A DNA stretch of 38,779 nucleotides, taken from positions 1 to 38,779 of the forward strand of contig VGWB01000011.1 of assembly GCA_016873755.1 (NCBI GenBank). Reading direction: 5' to 3'. Each line of letters opens with the position of its first letter. Within the stretch, counting starts at the first letter, position 1. Positions 8,537 through 16,740 of this stretch are shown in pieces. A model generated the notes under the pieces. That model was not told the DNA's origin and ran no database searches. It saw nothing but the letters and a program-made list of their open reading frames with translations. Position numbers and translations under genes: made by a program. This stretch comes from Ignavibacteria bacterium. Lineage in GTDB: Bacteria > Bacteroidota > Ignavibacteria > UBA10030.

Positions 8537-9784
8537 TTACTCGTATCGAAGTGATTCCACCGGATCGACACTAGCGGCTTTGCGGGCAGGGAAGAAGCCG
8601 GCGAGCAAGCCGATAGTTGTGAGGATGCCGGCTGTCATCAGCATGGTGGTAAGGGAAAGAACGGGCCTGCCGAGGAATTGCATGGCGTTCATCTCGTCTC
8701 CTGCGGGAATCATCCGCACAGCAGTGACCACGCCGTACGAGAACAGCAAACCGATGCCGCCGCCGACGAAGGCGAGAAGGAGCGCTTCGAAGATGAACTG
8801 CCCGAGTATGTAGTTCCGCCGCGCTCCGACGGCCATTTTGATACCGATCTCACGCGTGCGCTCCTTGACGACGACGTACATCACGTTCGCTACGCCGACG
8901 CCGGCGATGAGGAGCGTAAGGAAGCCAACGGAGAACATGAAAATGGACACGCCAATGCCGACCTTTCGGCTAATCTTCTCGGCCTCAATGAAGTCCCAGA
9001 TGCCCAACGCGCGTTCATCCTCTGGGTCAAACTGATACTTCCGCCCAAGCACTCGGTACAACTCGCTCTTCACACGCTCCTGCTGTGAAGGGTCGCTTGG
9101 GTGCACGACAAGAGTGTTCACATAGATGTTGCCATAGGTTGTGCGGAAGGTTGTATAGGGCATGATGGCCCGGCGCACGTCAGGGCCGTTATTCATCGCG
9201 GTTTGGATCTTCTTCTGCATCACGCCGACCATCGTGAACGGCACACCGTCAACCAGAATGGACTTTCCGATCGGGTCTTCGTCCTTAAAAATGTCCTTGG
9301 CAATCTCCTCCCCCAGGAAAAGCACTCGTCGCTGCTCCTCAACATCGACCGCGTTCAGAAACCGTCCGCCGCCGGCAGGATACATCCGTCGCATTTCCTC
9401 GAAAAGGGGGTTGACGCCTTCACATTCCGTTGTCACCGAGAACTTGCCATACATAAGCTGGACGTTCTTGCGGTACTGCGGGGAGATCATGTCGATCGCC
9501 GGGATAACCTGCTGCAGCAGCGTGGCGTCCTCCTCCGTTAGCCTGACCCGGCGCCCTTTGGGCAAACCCTGGTACGTGAGACCGGTCTCCATGCCGTACA
9601 CGACCATGATCCGGTTGCCCGCGTTCATCATCCCCTTCATCATCTGGTTTCCCAGTCCCTCGCCGAACGAGAGGAGAAGAACAACCGCGACGGTTCCCCA
9701 GGTGATCGCGACCAGCGTCAGGATCGCCCGGGTGCGGTGAGCCCGAAGATCATGAACGAAGTCCCTAAGAAGTTCGCGCCACAT
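8537..9784 (-). CDS. MacB/FtsX-type ABC transporter permease (second of tandem pair)
   Basis: A 415-residue integral membrane subunit with the MacB layout. There is one N-terminal transmembrane helix (RAILTLVAITWGTVAVVLLLSFGEG), a periplasmic core domain of about 200 residues, then three C-terminal helices. These include the conserved stretch GVANVMYVVVKERTREIGIKMAVGA, the coupling-helix region that contacts an ATPase. The family exports lipoproteins, peptides or macrolides with an ATPase and an adaptor. The start at the ATG at 9784 is preferred; the longer frame to 9832 translates an inverted repeat. It is a clear paralogue of the preceding permease. No ATPase gene lies in this unit. Confidence 0.88.
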   Translation of the reverse strand: MWRELLRDFVHDLRAHRTRAILTLVAITWGTVAVVLLLSFGEGLGNQMMKGMMNAGNRIMVVYGMETGLTYQGLPKGRRVRLTEEDATLLQQVIPAIDMISPQYRKNVQLMYGKFSVTTECEGVNPLFEEMRRMYPAGGGRFLNAVDVEEQRRVLFLGEEIAKDIFKDEDPIGKSILVDGVPFTMVGVMQKKIQTAMNNGPDVRRAIMPYTTFRTTYGNIYVNTLVVHPSDPSQQERVKSELYRVLGRKYQFDPEDERALGIWDFIEAEKISRKVGIGVSIFMFSVGFLTLLIAGVGVANVMYVVVKERTREIGIKMAVGARRNYILGQFIFEALLLAFVGGGIGLLFSYGVVTAVRMIPAGDEMNAMQFLGRPVLSLTTMLMTAGILTTIGLLAGFFPARKAASVDPVESLRYE

Positions 9785-9803
9785 AGTGATCCATCGTTCA
9801 TCT

Positions 9804-9848
9804 ATTGCCGATTGCCAATTTCCAATTCCCAATTGGAAATCGGCAATC
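9804..9848. repeat. Heptamer-phased inverted repeat between the two permease genes
   Basis: Six consecutive 7-base units of the type ATTGCCA or its complement (ATTGCCG, ATTGCCA, ATTTCCA, ATTCCCA, ATTGGAA, ATCGGCA) form a palindrome. The arms 9810-9827 and 9831-9848 pair over 17 of 18 positions around a CCC loop. It sits in the 76-base gap between two permease genes read leftwards, where it could form a strong mRNA hairpin. It resembles a dispersed intergenic palindrome rather than a classical terminator, because no T run follows it on either strand. Confidence 0.8.
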
Positions 9849-9860
9849 TCTTCGCCTTAC

Positions 9861-11093
9861 CTATGTTCTCAAACATTCTACTACATCCAGGTTTGCCGCG
9901 CGGCGGGCGGGCATTAATCCTGCCAACAGGCCGATGATACCGAGTATGGAGACGGTTGCCACGACAACCGAAAGGGAAATTTCGGGTGTGCCGACATATT
10001 CTTTGATGGGGAGGAGCTGCATGACGGCGACAATCCCCACGGCGATCATGAACCCAATCGCTGAACCGAGTCCGATGATGAAGAATGTCTCCATGAAGAA
10101 TTGGAGCATGATGTTCGATTTCTTTGCACCGACCGCTCGTTTGACGCCGATCTCTTTGATCCGTTCCTGCACGACGATGAACATGATGTTCGCAACGCCG
10201 ACGCCGGCCACGCCGAGCGTGAAACTTCCGATCAATCCCATGAAGATGTTGAAGCCGAGGAACAGGTAAAGCATGAACTTATCGAAGTTCGAAGTGTCCC
10301 AGATCCAGACGGCGTCCTTATCGGTTGGATCGAACTTGTACTTCTTTCCGAGGACCTGTCGCACTTGCTCGACGACCGTCTCGGAATTCATTGGATCATC
10401 GACCTGGAAGATGATGTTGTTGAGATAAATGGTCCCGTACACCGAGCCATACGTGGTCGCTGGGATGAAGATCCTGTCCTGATCCCGGGCGTTGTACGAC
10501 GAGCTCTGTGTCTTCTTCTGCATCACGCCGACGACCTGAAACGGCACCTGGCCAACGTAGATGATTTTTCCGACAGCGTCTCCCTCACCAAACAGAAACT
10601 CCTTCACCTTGTTTCCGATCACCACGACGCGTCGCCGGTGCTTCATATCGAGGTCATTGATGAACCGGCCGCCGGGCTCTGGAATGATGTTCCGCATCTC
10701 GGCATAGATCGGATAGATGCCCGACACCAGAGGGGTGAGGATGTTCTCCCCAACGCGGGTTGGCACGCGGCGTGCAAATTCTGGACTCACAGCCTTCATC
10801 CCCGGTACCCGGGAGGCAAGCAGGGTTGCATCGTCTTCGATGAACGTCATCCGGCGCCCGATGCCGAATCCCTCCCACGGCTTGGTCGTCTTGCCGGGGA
10901 ACATTATGGCAATGTGCTCACCAATACCATGCATGTTGATGGAGGTCTGCCGCTGAAAGCCGACGCCGAACGCGATCAGGACGACGATGCTCACCGTCCC
11001 CCAGATGATGCCAAACGTCGTGAGGAACGCTCGCAGCTTCTGAGCCTTGAGGTCGAGGTAGAATTCCTGGATAATGGTTTTGAAATGATTCAT
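9861..11093 (-). CDS. MacB/FtsX-type ABC transporter permease (first of tandem pair)
   Basis: A 410-residue permease with the same layout as its downstream neighbour: an N-terminal helix (RAFLTTFGIIWGTVSIVVLIAFGVG), a large periplasmic core with GGRFINDLDMKHRRRVVVIG, and three C-terminal helices containing VGVANIMFIVVQERIKEIGVKRAVGA. The ATG at 11093 begins the conserved part. A longer frame to 11192 is not supported by coding character, although no clear ribosome site precedes 11093. It follows the adaptor gene by 100 bases. Two distinct permeases suggest a heterodimeric exporter rather than the MacB homodimer; its ATPase must be encoded elsewhere. Confidence 0.88.
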   Translation of the reverse strand: MNHFKTIIQEFYLDLKAQKLRAFLTTFGIIWGTVSIVVLIAFGVGFQRQTSINMHGIGEHIAIMFPGKTTKPWEGFGIGRRMTFIEDDATLLASRVPGMKAVSPEFARRVPTRVGENILTPLVSGIYPIYAEMRNIIPEPGGRFINDLDMKHRRRVVVIGNKVKEFLFGEGDAVGKIIYVGQVPFQVVGVMQKKTQSSSYNARDQDRIFIPATTYGSVYGTIYLNNIIFQVDDPMNSETVVEQVRQVLGKKYKFDPTDKDAVWIWDTSNFDKFMLYLFLGFNIFMGLIGSFTLGVAGVGVANIMFIVVQERIKEIGVKRAVGAKKSNIMLQFFMETFFIIGLGSAIGFMIAVGIVAVMQLLPIKEYVGTPEISLSVVVATVSILGIIGLLAGLMPARRAANLDVVECLRT

Positions 11094-11193
11094 CGTCGTG
11101 AGATGCGAGACGATTGCCGACCGTTCTCCTGGTTTGTAAACACCGAATTCCTTCCGTTCACTTCTCCAATGCATCCAACTACCACCTACCACA

Positions 11194-12285
11194 TCAATCT
11201 ATCTTCTTGACAGGCTTCTCGTAGACCTCGTCCCCCTGCTTGAGCCCGCTCTTCACCTCGATGCTGATGGCGTCGCTGAGGCCCGTCTTGATGAGGCGTT
11301 CTTCAGACTTGTCCGGCCCAAGGGCGAGTTTCACAAACGCCGAGTCGTTCCGGAAGGTCACCACCCGTTCGGGGATGATCAACACGCTGTCCTTTCGCTG
11401 GATGATGATGTGCGCGTTAGCGGAATAGCCGGCCCGGAGCGTTGCGCTGCGGGCTCCAGGAATGAGGATCTCGATTGGGAAGACCGTCGCGTTTTCCTTC
11501 TTCTCAGCTTTAAGCCAGATCTTTCGGAGAATTCCTTTCACGGTGTCCGTTGGGAGAGCACCGACTTTGATTTCGACGTCCATCCCTTCCTTCATCTTCC
11601 CAACGTCGATTTCGTCAACCGTGCCCTTGAACAACAGCCGCTGCATGTTTGCCATCTTCATGAGCACCGTCCCCTCCATGAACGAGGTCTGGGGCGTCAC
11701 GGGATCGCCCACCTCGATCGCACGGTTCAACACGAAACCGTCGATCGGCGCCTTGACGATGGATTCGATCTCGGTCTCACCAATCTTTACCTTCCCGCTT
11801 TCGAGCAGGGCGAGCTTCTCGTTGGCAATCTTGAGCCGCAGCTCTGCTTCGTCATACCGTTTCTGGAAGTCTTCAAACTCCTTGTCCGAGATCAGCTTGT
11901 TCTTGATCAGGATCTCCTGGCGTGAGCGGTCCTTCTGCAAGTTGTCAACGTCAACCTGCGCGAGCTCGACCTGACGTTTTGCATCCGCCAACTCGAGTGG
12001 GGCCGGATCCGGCTTCACCTCCAGCAAGGGCTGTCCCGCCTTCACATACTCGCCGACATCGACAAGGATTCGTTTCACGACACCCGACACCTTGGACTTG
12101 ACCGAAATCTCAATCTCAGGCTCGATTGTCCCGACGGCAAGTGCCTTGTCGATAATCGTTCCCTTCTTCACGGTAACTTTCGGCAGCTGCTCGTCGCTCG
12201 AGTTGCTTGAGTTCCCGATAAACAGGACGGCAGCAACGACGACAGGGACAATGACGAATGCAGAGATGATGATCTTCTTTTTCAT
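11194..12285 (-). CDS. HlyD/MacA-type efflux periplasmic adaptor
   Basis: A 363-residue membrane-fusion protein. It has an N-terminal anchor (MKKKIIISAFVIVPVVVAAVLFIG), a first lipoyl half (VSGVVKRILVDVGEYVKAGQPLLEV), and a helical hairpin rich in K/E/Q of about 75 residues (LADAKRQVELAQVDVDNLQK onwards). The second lipoyl half (IVKAPIDGFVLNRAIEVGDPV) and beta-barrel and membrane-proximal domains follow, ending IPERVVTFRNDSAFVKLALG. The ATG at 12285 has GAGG six bases upstream. It is the first gene of an adaptor-permease-permease operon and links the exporter across the periplasm. A decayed copy of its 5' end lies at 16140-16330. Confidence 0.9.
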   Translation of the reverse strand: MKKKIIISAFVIVPVVVAAVLFIGNSSNSSDEQLPKVTVKKGTIIDKALAVGTIEPEIEISVKSKVSGVVKRILVDVGEYVKAGQPLLEVKPDPAPLELADAKRQVELAQVDVDNLQKDRSRQEILIKNKLISDKEFEDFQKRYDEAELRLKIANEKLALLESGKVKIGETEIESIVKAPIDGFVLNRAIEVGDPVTPQTSFMEGTVLMKMANMQRLLFKGTVDEIDVGKMKEGMDVEIKVGALPTDTVKGILRKIWLKAEKKENATVFPIEILIPGARSATLRAGYSANAHIIIQRKDSVLIIPERVVTFRNDSAFVKLALGPDKSEERLIKTGLSDAISIEVKSGLKQGDEVYEKPVKKID

Positions 12286-12749
12286 ACCAAACCTCACCGG
12301 AAGTGGTTTCTCGAGGGGAGCCCGGAATGCGTTCCTGCCCTAAAACATACGCCAGATACGGCCAAATGTTACGAATTGGGGCGAAACGCGGGAATGACTC
12401 TCGGGGAGCACACAGTGAACGTTAGACTTGTAGAAACGCCGAAAGGTTGCAGCAGGAAGGTCTGACGCCATTATCCGGGCGCGAGGGATGGAATTCCCCG
12501 GACAAAACGGGTGATCGTCTCGTAGTAGTGATCGCCGCCGGCGAAGAATGTATCGTTATGGTCGGCGTTGGGAATCTCGCAGAATTGCTTCGGCTCATTC
12601 GCAGCGTGAACCAATTCGCGACCGAGCTGGGTCGGGATGATCGAATCACGATTGTCGTGGATGAAACGAATCGGAACGTTGACCGTTTCGATCTTCTCAA
12701 TGGAGTTAAGGCTTGTGTGAAGTACGAGGAACACGGAGAGAAAGGGGCG
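12120..12749. repeat. Direct repeat, left copy (adaptor 5' end, spacer, hydrolase 3' fragment)
   Basis: This segment aligns in the same orientation with about 16145-16740. The match covers the first 55 or so codons of the adaptor gene, the spacer upstream of it (for example GGGAAT-ACTC near 12390 and near 16379, then CGCC--AGGT-GCAGC), and the last 90 codons of a hydrolase gene. The spacer of the right copy is about 55 bases shorter before the GGGAAT block. The two copies flank the TonB-receptor module. Boundaries are approximate. Confidence 0.75.
12471..12749 (-). pseudogene. Truncated alpha/beta hydrolase (3' fragment)
   Basis: The last about 92 codons of an alpha/beta hydrolase are open and end in TAA at 12473-12471. 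They align with the C-terminus of the intact hydrolase at 16458-17321: 62 of 86 residues are identical by hand count, including NSIEKI, DSIIP, AANEPK, ADHNDTF and TITRFVRGI. The acid and histidine of the triad are retained, but the nucleophile (GTSLGG), the oxyanion loop and the membrane anchor are absent. The match stops at the PFL equivalent of residue 196, close to 12749, just before the end of the TonB receptor gene. It has no plausible ribosome site and is very probably not functional. Confidence 0.8.
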
Positions 12750-12770
12750 ATTCCTTTTTGACCGGATCGC

Positions 12771-15029
12771 TTAGAAGACTAGTTTGTACAACAATTTGAG
12801 ATTTCTCCCCGGCTCGGGCATAATGGATTTGACGCGGGAGAGGTGGACACGATATTCGGTGTTCAGCACGTTCTCGGCAGTCAGTACAAATGTATGAAAG
12901 ACCGCTCCAGTCCCGACCTGGTACTGTGCAATCCCGTCGATGACGGTGTAGCCTGCCGTCGGTTGCTCAAACTGATCGATCCGATTCTGGGCTGCAGCCA
13001 TTCTCGCGACGACCCCGGCCATGAACGTGCTCGTCGAATAACGGAGATCAATTTTTGCTCCGAGCGGTGGCATCATCGGCAGCGGTGACTGACTTTCCTT
13101 CAACGATCCGCGGACGTAGTTGAGCGAGGCGCCAGCCACAAAAGAACCGACCACCCGCGCCTCAGCCGAGAGTTCCACTCCGCTCATCGCCGCTCCCAGG
13201 CCGGTGAATCGGTATATCGGCAGGAGGGTCCTGAAATTGATTTGACCGGAATTGCGCGGGAAGATGTAGCCCTGAAGATCGTTGTGGAATACAGTAACCT
13301 GAGAAAGCGCATCGTGGCCGGTGTATCGCAAGAAGACTTCGAGGCCGAGACCTCGCTCAAGATCCAGCTCAGGATTTCCTACTTCGAAAGAATACGCGGC
13401 AAGGTGTGGTCCTTCCGAATACAATTCCTCTACAGAGGGGGGGCGGATGGACCGCGTGAAGGTGATGCCCGCGAAGAGGCTTGACCTCAGGTGGAACACG
13501 CCGGCAAGAGATCCTGAGAGGTCGCTGAACCTGCGACTCCGAATCAGGCCTATCCGCTTCGACTCGAATTCCTCCTCAGGGTGGACAAGCCGGGTGTCGG
13601 CGCGGAGTGCGATCTTGAGCGACAGCAGGCCAAGGTCGGCCTCCTGCAAGAGAAACGCAGCAAGATTCTGTTCCCGCGTCGGAGGCGTGAACGAGAATCC
13701 GCCCGATGCAAAGTCCCTGTATTCCCCGGAGATTCCGGCGAAACCACCCGAAAAGAAACCCCAAGGTCTGGTCTGTGCGATGACTTCGCCGCTGTACGTC
13801 AAGACCCCAAACTCGATGCCGAGAACTCCCGTTGCCTCAAGCTCCCTGTGGTAATAATCCGTGAGCGCGAATTCCGCCTCCAGGAGGCGAAACGGCGAGG
13901 AGGACACAAGCACCTCTGCTTTCGCACGCAAATGTGCTCGTTCAAGCTCGATCTTGACACCATTCGGATGGGCCCCGACGAACCCCCCGGGAATTCCATA
14001 CTGCGATCGGTAGATCCCAGCAGCAAGCCCTAAGTGTCCCCAGTCGTCGAAGCGCGAAGCGCCCAGCGATCCGGCAAGATTCCGGTAATACGTATTGCGG
14101 AGAACTCCATTCGGGACGCTGATGTCGGTCGCATTCCTCATACTCCCATCGGCCCTCAGCACTATCGCCCCGAGAGGAACGGAGACTGCCCCCCCTCCGG
14201 CCAGCCCCCCGTTGACCGTTTCGCCATGAACCATGAGGTTGCCGTGAACATGATGGATCGGTTCTGACGGAATCTGCCCGCGCACGACATTGATCGTCCC
14301 TACCAGTGCATTCGGTCCGTATCGCAACGCAGCTGGGCCGCGACTGATCTCAACCCGCTCAGCCGTCAACGGATCGACGACGACTGCATGATCGGGTGCC
14401 GTCGCCGAAATGTCCCCCGTCCTTCCGCCGTCCTCGAGGATCAGGAGCCGGTCTCCCCCTAAACCCCTAATGACCGGCCGCGCAGGTGCCGGTCCCATTG
14501 TCCGCTGCGATATGCCCGACTCTTTGCTCAACGTTTCTGCCAGCGTTCTCCCCAGCTGTTGCTGAAGCTGCTTGCCGGTGATGATCTCGGTTGGCTTGAC
14601 GGAAGATGCTTTGCCGTTGGCGACACCCAGGACAAGGACAGTCTCGGTCGATAGAGGGCTGCTCTTGAGTTCGAGGGTGACGATCACGGTCTCTCGCTCT
14701 GCCACCGTGATCCTGCGAATCAGACTTTCGTAGCCGAGCCGAAATGTTTTGAGCGAATGGGTTCCTGGCGGGACATTGTGAAAGTGGAATGTTCCGTCTT
14801 CATGAGCAGTGACAGCTTTGTTTGTTTCCAACAGAAGAACGGGCGTCCACCCGAGCGGCTCCTTTGTCTCGATATCAACGACCTTTCCAAGAATGACACC
14901 GCTCTTCTGTTCCTCAATCGCGGAACGTTCCTCTTTACCCATGCGCGCTTGCGCAAGGAGCGTCACGAAGAAGACAGCCGTCGCAACGAGAACCGTCCGC
15001 TCATGGTATGATAACGCACTTTTCATCAT
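12771..15029 (-). CDS. ZnuD-like TonB-dependent outer-membrane receptor
   Basis: A 752-residue receptor. After a signal sequence (residues about 1-28) comes a carboxypeptidase-regulatory-like domain (GVILGKVVDIETKEPLG to about 120). The plug follows (RTLAETLSKESGISQRTMGPAPARPVIRGL, then DGGRTGDISATAPDHAVVVDP), then a 22-strand-type barrel ending in phenylalanine. The segments SVEELYSEGPHLAAYSFEVGNPELDLE and ENVLNTEYRVHLSRVKSIMPEPGRN are typical of the zinc receptor ZnuD group, so zinc or another metal is the likely ligand; this is inference. The ATG overlaps the TGA of the preceding lipoprotein gene (ATGATGA type), indicating translational coupling. The module is flanked by direct repeats. 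Confidence 0.88.
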   Translation of the reverse strand: MMKSALSYHERTVLVATAVFFVTLLAQARMGKEERSAIEEQKSGVILGKVVDIETKEPLGWTPVLLLETNKAVTAHEDGTFHFHNVPPGTHSLKTFRLGYESLIRRITVAERETVIVTLELKSSPLSTETVLVLGVANGKASSVKPTEIITGKQLQQQLGRTLAETLSKESGISQRTMGPAPARPVIRGLGGDRLLILEDGGRTGDISATAPDHAVVVDPLTAERVEISRGPAALRYGPNALVGTINVVRGQIPSEPIHHVHGNLMVHGETVNGGLAGGGAVSVPLGAIVLRADGSMRNATDISVPNGVLRNTYYRNLAGSLGASRFDDWGHLGLAAGIYRSQYGIPGGFVGAHPNGVKIELERAHLRAKAEVLVSSSPFRLLEAEFALTDYYHRELEATGVLGIEFGVLTYSGEVIAQTRPWGFFSGGFAGISGEYRDFASGGFSFTPPTREQNLAAFLLQEADLGLLSLKIALRADTRLVHPEEEFESKRIGLIRSRRFSDLSGSLAGVFHLRSSLFAGITFTRSIRPPSVEELYSEGPHLAAYSFEVGNPELDLERGLGLEVFLRYTGHDALSQVTVFHNDLQGYIFPRNSGQINFRTLLPIYRFTGLGAAMSGVELSAEARVVGSFVAGASLNYVRGSLKESQSPLPMMPPLGAKIDLRYSTSTFMAGVVARMAAAQNRIDQFEQPTAGYTVIDGIAQYQVGTGAVFHTFVLTAENVLNTEYRVHLSRVKSIMPEPGRNLKLLYKLVF

Positions 15030-15478
15030 GGTGTCACAGTAACAGGAATAGGCGGCGTGCGGAAATCGACATGACCCGCGTGGAGGATGCGAAGCTCTAT
15101 CGTCGTGTCACCGATCTTCTTCCCCAAGACGTGCATTTCCCACTTTGCACCCTCATCCCGCTCAACCTCAGCAATAGAAGCATCTGCAAATTCCCATCCG
15201 AGATCGAATTCAGACCCTTCCGGGCGAAACCGGTTACCACCTGCATCAAGGAAGTAGATGTCGATGTGATCGGTCTCCGTCCCGACTTTCACCGTAATCT
15301 TTCCCGTGACCTTCCCCTCCTTGACAGTGACGAAGTCAACACCGTTCATCCGAAGCACCAGACCCTCCGCTTCAGCGTGATCGGGGTCGGGTTCAACGCT
15401 CTTCTGACAGCCATTGATGACGAAGATTGCTAACAGAGTCGTGAAGAATGCAAAAGAGTAGTTCTTAAGGGATTTCAT
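15026..15478 (-). CDS. Lipoprotein coupled to the ZnuD-like receptor
   Basis: A 150-residue lipoprotein with lipobox VINGC (Cys24). It has a His/Asp-containing linker (EPDPDHAEAEGLVL) and a beta-rich body with two similar segments (VTGKITVKVGTETDHIDIYFLD and TTIELRILHAGHVDF), suggesting an Ig-like or two-lobed beta-sandwich. The family is not recognised by name. The ATG at 15478 is supported by AAAGGAGAAACCC. Its stop codon overlaps the start of the receptor gene, so the two are made together. It may present metal to the receptor or bind it on the periplasmic side; that role is inference from position and the histidines. Confidence 0.75.
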   Translation of the reverse strand: MKSLKNYSFAFFTTLLAIFVINGCQKSVEPDPDHAEAEGLVLRMNGVDFVTVKEGKVTGKITVKVGTETDHIDIYFLDAGGNRFRPEGSEFDLGWEFADASIAEVERDEGAKWEMHVLGKKIGDTTIELRILHAGHVDFRTPPIPVTVTP

Positions 15479-15633
15479 GGGTTTCTCCTTTATCATAGGG
15501 ATTCACGGGGCGATGCCGAGCCGTGAAATGACGAGGATATCACGGAAATCGGTACGACCGGTCGAGACGCGAAATCACTTCATTGCGTCCTGCGGACGCA
15601 TATCAGCAGAACAGCGAGAGTGGTAACCGGTGA

Positions 15634-15960
15634 TTAGGAGAAAGGGGGAGCTCGGGGGGGTGCACTCTCCAGCCGGCTGAACGACAACCAGCCCACCTCC
15701 GGGGAAAGAATAGTGCGGGATTCCTGGGGAGTGCTCTCCGAGGGGACCTGAACAGGTAGCGAGAGAATATGGTTCGAAGCCTGGAGACACAATCCACATT
15801 CCGTGCTAAACGAACGGCTGGAGTGTTGTTCAGAACCGTCAGATAGTACGTCAGATCTGCCGACCCCGTGGTAATGATGAGGGTACGTCACGACGAACGT
15901 ACTCGTCGCAAACAACAGTAACATCAATATCGAGATTGGCCCGCGTTTTATGGAGAGCAT
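15634..15960 (-). CDS. Small His/Cys-rich membrane or exported protein
   Basis: A 108-residue protein starting at the ATG at 15960. It has a hydrophobic segment (ISILMLLLFATSTFVV), then a histidine cluster (YPHHYHG, residues 27-32), another histidine (SEQH), and a CxxC (TECGLC, Cys55 and Cys58). This layout resembles the DUF2946-type small proteins found beside metal receptors. The remainder is Pro/Ser-rich and low in complexity. No good ribosome site is visible, and an alternative TTG start lies at 15993. It heads the lipoprotein-receptor module with a 155-base gap. Coding status is likely but not certain. Confidence 0.5.
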   Translation of the reverse strand: MLSIKRGPISILMLLLFATSTFVVTYPHHYHGVGRSDVLSDGSEQHSSRSFSTECGLCLQASNHILSLPVQVPSESTPQESRTILSPEVGWLSFSRLESAPPRAPPFS

Positions 15961-16139
15961 ACAACAATTTACCGATGTATTGCGAATCTGCAAAGCAAAA
16001 GAATTAACGAAATCAGAATGCCGAAAGTTCCCACTCGGCTTGAATACGGAGTCCGCAGGTCCGATAAAGACAGGGTATCAGCAAAGCAGCGTCAGCCCCG
16101 CTATTTATTGTGCCTTGCCGTTTCCAGGAAGTCGAATTC

Positions 16140-16330
16140 TGTGCTATCCCGCAGCGAGTCTGAGCTTTGATCGTGTTCATAACCAGGGGCTTGTCGATGG
16201 CGGTGCCTTTCGTAAGCCCCACCCTCGGAAGCTGTTCCTCGTTGGAATTGCCTGGATCCCCGATGAACGCGACCGCCTAAACACCGGCAAGGCCGACCGC
16301 AAATGCAGAGGTGATGATCTTCTTTTTCAT
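16140..16330 (-). pseudogene. Decayed 5' fragment of an efflux adaptor gene
   Basis: Read from an ATG at 16330, the minus strand gives MKKKIITSAFAVGLAGV, then an in-frame TAG (16279-16277), then AVAFIGDPGNSNEEQLPRV and LTKGTAIDKPLV. This aligns codon by codon with the intact adaptor at 12285 (MKKKIIISAFVIV..., FIGNSSNSSDEQLPKV, KKGTIIDKAL). About 30 of 55 residues match by hand. Similarity fades near 16140, so the lipoyl, hairpin and barrel parts are absent. The stop codon and truncation make it a remnant. Confidence 0.8.
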
Positions 16331-16740
16331 GTAGAACATTGCCGGACTGGAAAAAGGGTTGCGTATTGAGTCTGAAACTGGGAATCACTCGTCGGGGACG
16401 CACAGCAGCATTCTGACTTGGCAAGGCGCCAGGAGGTCGCAGCGGGACGGTTTGAGGCTACCGCTTCGGGGCGAGAGAGACAATCCCGCGCACAAAGCGG
16501 GTAATGGTGTCGTAATAGCGATCGCCGCCGATGAGGAACGTGTCGTTATGATCGGCGTGGGGGATTTCGTAGAATTCCTTCGGTTCGTTCGCCGCCCGGA
16601 AGAGTTTACGTCCAAGCCCGATCGGGATGATTGAATCCTGGTTGCCATGGATCGAGAGAATCGGAGCCTTGACCTTCTGGATCTTCTCAATGGAGTTGAA
16701 GCTGGTTCGGAGTACAAGGAAGACGGGAAGAAATGGGTAC
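16145..16740. repeat. Direct repeat, right copy (adaptor 5' fragment, spacer, hydrolase 3' part)
   Basis: Partner of the repeat at 12120-12749, same orientation. Here the hydrolase portion is part of an intact gene and the adaptor portion is the decayed half, the reverse of the left copy. Boundaries are approximate and set by where hand alignment fails. Confidence 0.75.

Noticed and set aside
10101-11210. A 369-codon plus-strand frame
   Set aside because: Antisense of the first permease gene; no motif, and a His/Asp-rich composition typical of shadows.
12120-16740. Classical insertion sequence or transposon as the cause of the direct repeats
   Set aside because: No transposase, integrase or terminal inverted repeats are visible between or beside the repeats; each repeat is about 600 bases and made of gene halves, unlike a short target-site duplication.
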